The notes under the pieces were generated by a model. It was not told the origin of the DNA. It ran no database searches and saw only the letters and a list, made by a program, of their open reading frames with translations. Below are positions 57,522 through 64,000 of a stretch of DNA of 64,000 nt, piece by piece (within the stretch, counting starts at the first letter, position 1; each line of letters starts with the position of its first letter). Made by a program: the position numbers and the translations under genes. The stretch is from Pseudomonadota bacterium. Its GTDB lineage: Bacteria > Desulfobacterota > Desulfobulbia > Desulfobulbales > Desulfocapsaceae. The stretch spans positions 35,151-99,150 of the forward strand of contig JAHJNL010000089.1 in NCBI GenBank assembly GCA_018820855.1, in the 5' to 3' direction.

Positions 57522-57926
57522 TCAGGAACTACTGGTATCCCAGACCGTTTTTATTTGATCAATGGCTTCAACCACATTTAATCTGAGAAATCCAAGAGAA
57601 ATATCCTTACCAAACATGGAAATAAGGAGGAGTTCGTCATCGATCTTACTGAAATGAATATTGGACTCCTGCCCCTTGTGAAAGAGGAGGGAAAACTCCG
57701 CCTCTCCTACAAGCTTGGCCATAGCATCCACTGTGGCGAAATTGCCCGCAGCCAGTGCAGCAAAAGAATAAACATCATATTTGCTTTCACCATTATCTTT
57801 GGCAGTAATAATGTTCCCTGCCATATCAATAATGATGACACAGTCAACTCCAAGCTTTATTAATTTATCAGCCAAAATCGTATCGATCTGCTCAAGCTGC
57901 TCCTGACTGACGATTCCATAATTCAT
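57522..57926 (-). CDS. Roadblock/LC7 (MglB-like) protein
   Basis: 134-residue roadblock-domain protein. The typical pattern is TILADKLIKLGVDCVIIIDMAGNIITAKDNGE, then AALAAGNFATVDAMAKLVGE and HFSKIDDELLLISMFG. Such proteins serve as GTPase-activating or regulatory partners of MglA-type GTPases. GAGG lies eight bases before the ATG. It is first in the MglB-MglA-repeat protein operon, 171 bases before the GTPase gene. Confidence 0.93.
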   Translation of the reverse strand: MNYGIVSQEQLEQIDTILADKLIKLGVDCVIIIDMAGNIITAKDNGESKYDVYSFAALAAGNFATVDAMAKLVGEAEFSLLFHKGQESNIHFSKIDDELLLISMFGKDISLGFLRLNVVEAIDQIKTVWDTSSS

Positions 57927-58294
57927 GCCAAATACCTCTTTCCTTGATTATGAACCATTATATTGGTTCCTCTTGACTCCGATTGCTCTGTAGCGAACCA
58001 TAGCATCAGAGAAAAATATATTATTTACCAAGCAGTTAAATCACCCGCTCATGTTTTTTCTTCCCCATTTTTCTGATTTTTCCAAAGTTGTGATTTAATT
58101 CCAGCGAAAAAAATATAAGCCACCAACTATACGAAAATCAGTATACGACAGATTTTTAGTGATATGAAGTTGTTTTTTTATTTTTCCTAAAAAAATCATA
58201 ACGATATAGCAAAACATCTTTTTTTTCCATAGAAGCATGATCTAATGCAATGATTTTACTTATTTTATATCCAACATAGCCATTTTACGACATA
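57927..58294. other. 368-base AT-rich spacer between ade and roadblock genes
   Basis: No gene is seen. It contains A/T runs and presumably the promoter of the roadblock operon, but no box is convincing. No terminator hairpin is evident past ade. Confidence 0.5.
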
Positions 58295-60025
58295 TTACAC
58301 CCATAACCCCACATGCTGAAAAGTATCCACATCAACAAGGCCAAGGTCTGTCATTTTCAAATGAGGAATAACAGAAAGACTCAGAAAACTCATGTGCATG
58401 AAAGGATCAGCCAGAAAACCCCCAAGGCCAGCTGCAGCCTGCAATAAAGAAGAAAATCCCGCAGAAACCTCCAGAGCATCCGCAGCCGACATCAGGCCGC
58501 CTATAGGCAGGGGAAGAGATGCGAGAACTCTCCCATCCACTACAACAGCCAGTCCACCACCGTGACCTACAATGGTTTCGACCGCCAACATCATGTCTCG
58601 ATCATCAACGCCTATCACCGTTATATTGTGAGAATCATGACCAACAGTTGAAGCGAGTGCCCCCCTTTGCAACCCGAAGCCCTGAACAAACCCCAACCCT
58701 ATATTTCCAGTAGCCTTATGTCGTTCGACAACGGCCATCTTTATAATATCGTTCTCTGGATCGGCCACAGCCATACCGTCAACAATCTTAACAGGAAGTT
58801 CTACTTCCTCAGTAATGAGCTGATCCTTAAGAACTCTTACAACCCTTGCACACTTAGCTCTGGCCGGAATGCTAAAAGAAATTGTCTTTGTTTCTACATG
58901 CACCGAATCAAAGACTTCAGGATATTTGTTGGCAAATTTCTTCTTGTCAATATTCTTAGAACTATTCTCTACTGCCACCTCCTGGCCTCCAGAAAAAACC
59001 AACTTAGGCCTGATATCAGCCAGATCATCAAAGAGAACAAGATCTGCCCGATATCCTGGCACCACAGCACCTCGGTCATTCAGGTTAAAATAGTTGGCCA
59101 CATTGATTGTTACCATCTGTATAGCCGTAATCGGATCAAGTCCTAATTTGATAGCCTTACGTAAAATTCGATCAAGATGGCCCTCAATCACAAGATCATG
59201 AGGATGACAGTCGTCAGTGACGAGCAGACAACGATGACTGTTTTTCCTTGTAACAACAGGAAGCAGGGCTGAAAGGTTCTTTGCTGTCGACCCCTCGCGA
59301 ATAAAGAGAAACATCCCTGAACGAAGCTTTTCACTCGCCTCTTCTGCAGTAGTGCATTCATGATCAGACATGATTCTGCAGCCGATATAAGCCTGAAGGT
59401 CCTTTCCACCCAGTCCTGGAGCATGTCCGTCCATTGGAATATCCATTTTTTCCGAGAGGATAAGCTTTTTTAACACTTCATCATCCTCAAACAGAACCCC
59501 AGGGAAATTCATCATCTCAGCGATCCCTATTACCCGTGGAGACTTAAGTATCTGTTCAATCTCTCCAGACCCCAAAAAGGCGCCAGAAGTTTCCAGATGA
59601 GTCGCCGGAACACAGGAAGGTGCCATGAGATAAAAGCGGCACAACAGATCTGAACTTTCTTCAAGTATGAAGTTTATTCCGGCGATTCCTGCCACATTGG
59701 CAATTTCATGGGGATCACAGACTACTGTTGTTGTGCCATGGGGTAAGACGGCCCGGGCAAATTGTTTTGGCGAGAGCATAGAGCTCTCGATATGGATATG
59801 CCCCTCCATAAACCCCGGACAAATATAGGCACCTTTGCAATCAATTTCCTGAACGCCTGAATAATTGCCTGTTCCTGCTATTCGATCATCACAGATTGCC
59901 ACATCGGTCCGTACGATTTCCCCACAACACACATCGATAAGACGGCAATCTTTAAGCACACAGTCTGCCGGGTCTACACCTCTTGCCTGACGAATCCTTT
60001 TTTGCAGTGCCGCTCTTGTCACCAT
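58295..60025 (-). CDS. ade: Adenine deaminase
   Basis: Converts adenine to hypoxanthine and ammonia in purine salvage. 576 residues of the Ade amidohydrolase class. Metal motif GHIHIESSM, the HGTTTVVCDPHEIANV block, then EMMNFPGV, DGHAPGLGG, SDHECTTAEEA, TDDCHP (Asp ligand) and the C-terminal HDSHNITVIGVDDRDM. The ribosome site GAGGTG is seven bases before the ATG. Single gene. Confidence 0.96.
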   Translation of the reverse strand: MVTRAALQKRIRQARGVDPADCVLKDCRLIDVCCGEIVRTDVAICDDRIAGTGNYSGVQEIDCKGAYICPGFMEGHIHIESSMLSPKQFARAVLPHGTTTVVCDPHEIANVAGIAGINFILEESSDLLCRFYLMAPSCVPATHLETSGAFLGSGEIEQILKSPRVIGIAEMMNFPGVLFEDDEVLKKLILSEKMDIPMDGHAPGLGGKDLQAYIGCRIMSDHECTTAEEASEKLRSGMFLFIREGSTAKNLSALLPVVTRKNSHRCLLVTDDCHPHDLVIEGHLDRILRKAIKLGLDPITAIQMVTINVANYFNLNDRGAVVPGYRADLVLFDDLADIRPKLVFSGGQEVAVENSSKNIDKKKFANKYPEVFDSVHVETKTISFSIPARAKCARVVRVLKDQLITEEVELPVKIVDGMAVADPENDIIKMAVVERHKATGNIGLGFVQGFGLQRGALASTVGHDSHNITVIGVDDRDMMLAVETIVGHGGGLAVVVDGRVLASLPLPIGGLMSAADALEVSAGFSSLLQAAAGLGGFLADPFMHMSFLSLSVIPHLKMTDLGLVDVDTFQHVGLWV

Positions 60026-60187
60026 TTCAACACCTCATATTTATAGAAAACTATGTCTTTTCTTAAAAAATGCCACCTACCCCTGGTTTTTGGGCCTTGA
60101 GACGGATAGAAGAATACGATATGTTCCTTCAGGAATAAAACTTTTTTTCAAAATATTTCGCCATTGCAGTGGCAGTTTGAATCTGCT

Positions 60188-61045
60188 ATGAAACATCAGA
60201 TGATAAAAATTAAAAAAGAAAAGCCTCCCATACCATGTGTCGGGGACAATAGCTTCTTCATAGACACCCATTGTCATCTCGACATGAAGAACTATACTGA
60301 CGACTTGGATGAAATCCTGAAAAATGCATATGAGCATGGAGTGCATTCTATTATCACTATCGGCATTGACGTAAAAAGCTCAATCGCTGCTGTCGACCTG
60401 GCAAAGAAATATTCAATAATCAAGGCCAGCATAGGTGTTCATCCCCACGATGTTGACCATATACAACCCGACTCCTATCAACGATTACAAACCCTTGCCG
60501 CAGAGAACAAAAAATATATCGTGGGCTACGGAGAAATCGGACTTGACTACGCAAAACTGTATGCAGAGCCTGCCGCTCAGAAAAAAGCATTCTGCGAACA
60601 GCTGGAACTTGCCAAAGAGCTGGACCTTCCGGTTATCATTCATGATCGAGATGCCCACGAGGACACCCTTGACATCCTTCGTCAATCAGGCCCGTTTCCA
60701 AGAGGTGGAGTAATGCACTGCTTTTCCGGTGACGTTCGTCTGGCTGAGCAGATAGTGGATTTGGGATTTCATCTCTCCATCCCTGGTGTTGTCACCTTTA
60801 AAAACGGTATCGAACTCCAGAAGGTGGCCGCAACAGTTCCCCTGGAATTTCTGCTTCTGGAAACCGACGGGCCATTTCTTTCCCCCGTTCCCTGGAGAGG
60901 AAAACGAAATGAACCTTCCTACCTTCCATACACAGCTTTAAAAGTAGCAGAACTCAGGGGAATTACACTTGAAAATGTAGCGGATCAAACCAGTAAAAAT
61001 GCCCAAACTCTTTTTAAATATAGTGTATTGCAACAAACATCATGA
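60188..61045 (+). CDS. TatD-family metal-dependent deoxyribonuclease
   Basis: About 285 residues. Amidohydrolase-fold nuclease with FIDTHCHLDMK, SIGVHPHD, GYGEIGLDYAKLY, IIHDRDAHEDT, GVMHCFSGD and LLLETDGPFLSP, the complete TatD metal set. The start is uncertain (ATG 60188, or TTG at 60164), with no clear ribosome site. It overlaps yggS by 4 bases (ATGATG at 61042). Confidence 0.92.
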   Translation: MKHQMIKIKKEKPPIPCVGDNSFFIDTHCHLDMKNYTDDLDEILKNAYEHGVHSIITIGIDVKSSIAAVDLAKKYSIIKASIGVHPHDVDHIQPDSYQRLQTLAAENKKYIVGYGEIGLDYAKLYAEPAAQKKAFCEQLELAKELDLPVIIHDRDAHEDTLDILRQSGPFPRGGVMHCFSGDVRLAEQIVDLGFHLSIPGVVTFKNGIELQKVAATVPLEFLLLETDGPFLSPVPWRGKRNEPSYLPYTALKVAELRGITLENVADQTSKNAQTLFKYSVLQQTS

Positions 61046-61749
61046 TGATTGCCGATAACCTGCAAAAAATCCGTAAAAGAATAACAGATACAGCTCGTAA
61101 CTGCGGACGAGACCCCGCAACTGTTAAGCTTGTTGCTGTTTCCAAACACCACCCTTCAGCCAGCATCGTAGAAGCAATAGCAGCGGGCCAGCACCTGTTC
61201 GGAGAAAACTATATTCAGGAGGCCGCAGACAAACGTCAGGCAATCGGGGATAATGCTGCATTTCATTTCATCGGCCACCTGCAGTCCAACAAAGCAAAAC
61301 TTGCTGCCGAATTATTCACCATGATTGAGACTATCGATCGATACAAACTGGCCAAGGCCTTAGATTCACACCTTGAAAAGCTTGACAAGACCCTGGACAT
61401 TCTCATACAGGTAAATATCGGCAGGGACCCAAAGAAGTCGGGCATCCTTGCTGAAGAAGCAAAAGATCTTTTAAAACAGATTGCCTCTCTCTCCAGATTA
61501 CGCCCAAAGGGTTTAATGACCATGCCTCCCTTTACTGTTGATCACACCGAGAGCAGAAACTATTTTAAGTCCCTCCGACTTTTGGCTTTTGAACTAGGTG
61601 AACAAGGCCTTTTTTACGACAATGAATCAATTGAACTTTCCATGGGAATGTCTCACGATTTTGCAGTGGCCATTGAAGAGGGAGCAACTCTCATACGTAT
61701 AGGTACGGCGATTTTTGGGGAAAGACCCCTGAATCTGTCCCTGAGTTAA
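61042..61749 (+). CDS. YggS/PROSC-family PLP homeostasis protein
   Basis: 235 residues, PLP-binding. Lysine region KLVAVSKHHPSASIVEAIAAGQHLFGENYIQEA, then HFIGHLQSNKAK, VNIGRDPKKSGI, LMTMPP, LSMGMSHDFAVAIEEGATLIRIGTAIFG. It maintains free PLP balance. It is translationally coupled to the TatD gene and lies 24 bases before ugd, so the three form an operon. Confidence 0.95.
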   Translation: MMIADNLQKIRKRITDTARNCGRDPATVKLVAVSKHHPSASIVEAIAAGQHLFGENYIQEAADKRQAIGDNAAFHFIGHLQSNKAKLAAELFTMIETIDRYKLAKALDSHLEKLDKTLDILIQVNIGRDPKKSGILAEEAKDLLKQIASLSRLRPKGLMTMPPFTVDHTESRNYFKSLRLLAFELGEQGLFYDNESIELSMGMSHDFAVAIEEGATLIRIGTAIFGERPLNLSLS

Positions 61750-61773
61750 TATTCAACCAAGAGAAACAAAATC

Positions 61774-63084
61774 ATGCAACTTACAATGATAGGCACAGGA
61801 TATGTCGGCCTAGTTACAGGCACCTGTTTTGCCGAATTTGGCCACCATGTGACCTGTGTAGACAAGGATAAAAGTAAAATAGAGCAACTGTGTAAAGGGG
61901 CCATCCCCATCTACGAACCTGGTCTTGACACACTTGTAGCCAAAAATGTCAGAGAAGGCCGCCTGCAATTCACCTCAAACCTGGAAGAGGCAGTTGCCGA
62001 AGCTGAGGCCATTTTCCTTGCCGTTGGCACACCGACCAGCAGACGAGGAGACGGATATGCTGACCTCACCTATATTTACCAGGCAAGTAAAGAAATCGCA
62101 CCACATCTGAAAGGATATACGGTAATCATCGACAAAAGCACCGTTCCTACCGGTACAGCAAGTCAAGTAGAAAGAATAATCAAAGAAAACAATCCGACAG
62201 CCGATTTCGACGTGGCCTCAAATCCGGAATTTTTGCGTGAGGGAGCAGCAATAGCTGACTTCATGCGGCCGGACAGGGTAGTTATCGGCGTTGAAACCGA
62301 ACGAGCTGAGGAAACACTCAGGTCAATCTACCAGCCACTCTTTCTCCAAGAAACACCCATTGTCAAAACTGACATCAAAACAGCCGAGTTGACAAAATAT
62401 GCTGCCAATGCCTTTCTCGCCGCAAAAATTAGTTTTATCAATGAAATAGCACTACTCTGCGACACCATTGGCGCAGATGTGATAGCCTTGGCCAAGGGAA
62501 TCGGCATGGATGGCCGCATCGGTTCAAAATTTCTCCACCCAGGCCCTGGATACGGCGGCTCCTGCTTTCCCAAAGACACTCTCGCACTTATGCGAATTGC
62601 CCAGGAGCATGGTCAAAACTTGCGGATAGTTGAAGCAACGGTAGAAGTAAATGCGGCTCAGAAGGCAAAGATGGTCAAAAAGATACGCGACGCAGTCGGT
62701 GGGAGTGAAGCAGGGAAAACCATCGCTGTGTTAGGTCTAACCTTCAAGCCAGAGACCGACGACATGAGGGAATCCTCTGCTGTTACCATCCTTCCAGCTC
62801 TTTTGGAAAAAGGCGCCAAAATAAAGGCTCATGACCCCTTTGGCATGGAAGAGGCCAAAAAAGTTATGCCCCCTGGAATCATTTACACCGAGAATGCGTA
62901 TGAGGCCTGTACCGATGCAGATGCTGTCATCTTGATGACTGAATGGAATCAATATCGAGCCCTGGATCTCAACAGACTTGCAGGACTCATGCGAAATCAT
63001 GTTTTCATTGATCTTCGTAATGTTTACACCCCTAAAACAGTGAAGGCTGCAGGCTTCCAGTACATAGGCGTGGGTCGTTCTTAA
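61774..63084 (+). CDS. ugd: UDP-glucose 6-dehydrogenase
   Basis: Oxidises UDP-glucose to UDP-glucuronate, using the product of GalU (17054). 436 residues. NAD-binding start IGTGYVGLVTGTCFAEFGHHV, IIDKSTVPTGTA, NPEFLREGAAIADFM, ELTKYAANAFLA, and the catalytic Cys264 in GPGYGGSCFPKDTLAL. Third gene of the tatD-yggS-ugd group. It is followed by a strong terminator at 63136. Confidence 0.96.
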   Translation: MQLTMIGTGYVGLVTGTCFAEFGHHVTCVDKDKSKIEQLCKGAIPIYEPGLDTLVAKNVREGRLQFTSNLEEAVAEAEAIFLAVGTPTSRRGDGYADLTYIYQASKEIAPHLKGYTVIIDKSTVPTGTASQVERIIKENNPTADFDVASNPEFLREGAAIADFMRPDRVVIGVETERAEETLRSIYQPLFLQETPIVKTDIKTAELTKYAANAFLAAKISFINEIALLCDTIGADVIALAKGIGMDGRIGSKFLHPGPGYGGSCFPKDTLALMRIAQEHGQNLRIVEATVEVNAAQKAKMVKKIRDAVGGSEAGKTIAVLGLTFKPETDDMRESSAVTILPALLEKGAKIKAHDPFGMEEAKKVMPPGIIYTENAYEACTDADAVILMTEWNQYRALDLNRLAGLMRNHVFIDLRNVYTPKTVKAAGFQYIGVGRS

Positions 63085-63135
63085 TCTCTTCTAACACCGT
63101 AGATCTAATTTTTCGTTTTTCTGAATCAAAAAAAC

Positions 63136-63178
63136 AAAAAAAGGCGTCGTTCCAGTACATTGGAACGACGCCTTTTTT
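63136..63178. terminator. Strong bidirectional terminator after ugd
   Basis: AAAAAGGCGTCGTTCCA (from 63138) pairs with TGGAACGACGCCTTTTT around the loop GTACAT. Long GC stem plus A and T runs on both sides. It ends ugd and the convergent PxxKW gene. Confidence 0.92.
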
Positions 63179-63201
63179 GTAACTACTCTCAAGAACGATA
63201 A

Positions 63202-63450
63202 TCAGACCTTTTTGGCAGAAGCACGCTTGGCTGCCTTCAAAGGATTGACCCGTATAGTGGCTACTGTAATATCAGGCTTGGCATGGGTTGCAAAATTACA
63301 AATGCCCAGACGCCATTTAGCTTCCGGCTTCAGATAGGACTGGCAGAATTGTGCACCCGCCTCATCAACAATCCTCTCACACCCTGCACACTTTTCGATA
63401 ACAGGTTGAAAATTTCTTTCGCCATAACTCATAGCAGCTTGGTTCTTCAT
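63202..63450 (-). CDS. PxxKW-family cysteine-rich small protein
   Basis: 82 residues. Two cysteine pairs (CAGC and later FCQS, GICNF) and the signature PEAKW give the PxxKW family, known mainly in sulfate-reducer-type Deltaproteobacteria. The role is not established, and metal binding is likely. GAGGAG six bases upstream supports the ATG at 63450. The basic C-terminal tail (KAAKRASAKKV) suggests nucleic-acid contact, by inference. Confidence 0.85.
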   Translation of the reverse strand: MKNQAAMSYGERNFQPVIEKCAGCERIVDEAGAQFCQSYLKPEAKWRLGICNFATHAKPDITVATIRVNPLKAAKRASAKKV

Positions 63451-63869
63451 ATTGTTCTCCTCAAGGCATAAAATCCAATTATATCTTTTTTTAATTATCT
63501 GGATAGGTACATTTACACTACATCATCTATCATTCACAGAACTTTATATTTTAACAGGAGAACATATTTAAAACAAGGACAAAAAAAACGAAACGCCTGG
63601 ATACCGCTGTAAAATGGTATTACCCTGCGGTCCTATAAAAATAATCTTTAAAAATCAAAGTCCATCTCTATCCCTTGACTGTATTTTTCCAGCTATAACT
63701 ACTGATATCTTTGTTTCTATTCAAAAAAAACATAATAATAGTAGACTTCCTTGTAATCTCCAACTTCATGTTATAGAATGGGATTTGTTCCACTAGGATG
63801 ATTAATCCATGCATTCACAATACTTATAATCAATCCCCATAAAAATCAGATTAAGCAGGAGAGAATATA
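63451..63869. other. Spacer upstream of the PilC-like gene
   Basis: 419 bases, AT-rich. It includes a hairpin-capable stretch (ACCGC ... GCGGT, about 63604-63634) but none of the conserved c-di-GMP or other riboswitch cores I could recognise. It presumably holds divergent promoters. No gene is seen. Confidence 0.45.
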
Positions 63870-64000
63870 ATGCCTATCTATACATGGAAAGGTATCAATT
63901 CATATGGTGACAAACGCAAGGGTGAAATCGAGGCCCCTAATCAGGCAGCAGCACTCGCCCATATCAAACGCCTTCGCATCCAAGCCCCTGTTATCAAGGA
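63870..64000 (+). CDS. PilC/GspF-family pilus membrane protein, start only
   Basis: The frame starts at ATG 63870 with GGAGAG nine bases upstream and runs off the window. The first 43 residues (MPIYTWKGINSYGDKRKGE, then IEAPNQAAALAHIKRL) match the N-terminal GspF/PilC pattern. It suggests a type IV pilus cluster continues beyond the window, matching the PilB-like gene at 40033. Confidence 0.8.
   Translation, partial: MPIYTWKGINSYGDKRKGEIEAPNQAAALAHIKRLRIQAPVIK

Noticed and set aside
63560..63700. c-di-GMP (GEMM) riboswitch upstream of the PilC-like gene
   Set aside because: A hairpin is present but the conserved GEMM core bases are not, and the distance to the ATG is more than 200 bases.
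1..64000. tRNA, rRNA, CRISPR, insertion sequence or prophage
   Set aside because: No cloverleaf in the intergenic regions examined, no spaced direct repeats, and no transposase or phage genes were found by reading the sequence.

Overview
The window is chromosomal DNA of a Gram-negative bacterium, most likely a Desulfobacterota (Desulfobulbales-like) sulfur-cycle organism. This is inferred from gene content: a PxxKW cysteine-rich small protein, MglA/roadblock genes, PilB/PilC-type pilus genes, KdsB (LPS), several c-di-GMP/HDOD regulators and an LDH-like malate dehydrogenase. No rRNA, tRNA, CRISPR array, insertion sequence or prophage is visible. The window looks like housekeeping genome interspersed with signalling genes.

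Layout. 1-14427 is rich in signalling. It holds a multi-PAS sensor cut by the window edge, malic enzyme divergent from a KamA/EpmB-like radical SAM enzyme, an HDOD-GGDEF protein, an unknown cysteine-rich protein, and a tight four-gene operon (TonB-dependent receptor, YfiR-like periplasmic protein, hybrid histidine kinase, REC-GGDEF-EAL). 14559-32214 is mostly housekeeping: priA/galU, hrpA, a non-coding stretch with a decayed ORF, then a CofD/YvcK-like fusion, mdh and kdsB, rsmJ, rlmH, a cysteine-cluster protein, algH/yqgE and glgB. 32239-37253 holds small and membrane proteins, a membrane histidine kinase overlapping a large protein whose C-terminal half resembles nucleoside phosphorylases, and a cold-shock protein. 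37544-44401 has gpmI, an HDOD protein with an intact HD motif, a PilB/GspE ATPase, a shikimate-kinase-like protein, a DUF3524/QTMAN-like glycosyltransferase and a second cysteine-cluster protein. 44706-52773 holds ppsR, ychJ, an MBL hydrolase, an alpha/beta hydrolase, an orphan solute-binding lipoprotein, dCMP deaminase, thiL and two unknown proteins.

53047-57926 is the most unusual locus: roadblock (MglB-like), MglA-like Ras GTPase, and a 1228-residue acidic protein. That protein has seven perfect-length 35-residue tandem repeats and three diverged copies of a helical domain. It is a candidate uncharacterised effector or scaffold for the small GTPase. The window closes with adenine deaminase, TatD, YggS, UDP-glucose dehydrogenase, the PxxKW protein and the start of a PilC/GspF gene.

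How the genes connect: GalU makes UDP-glucose and Ugd oxidises it to UDP-glucuronate. GlgB branches glycogen. Malic enzyme, Mdh, GpmI and PpsR act around the PEP/pyruvate/malate node. PilB, PilC, HDOD and MglA/MglB point to surface motility or polarity, and the GGDEF/EAL proteins to c-di-GMP control of surface behaviour. Several intergenic spacers carry a dispersed degenerate repeat with a 7-base period.
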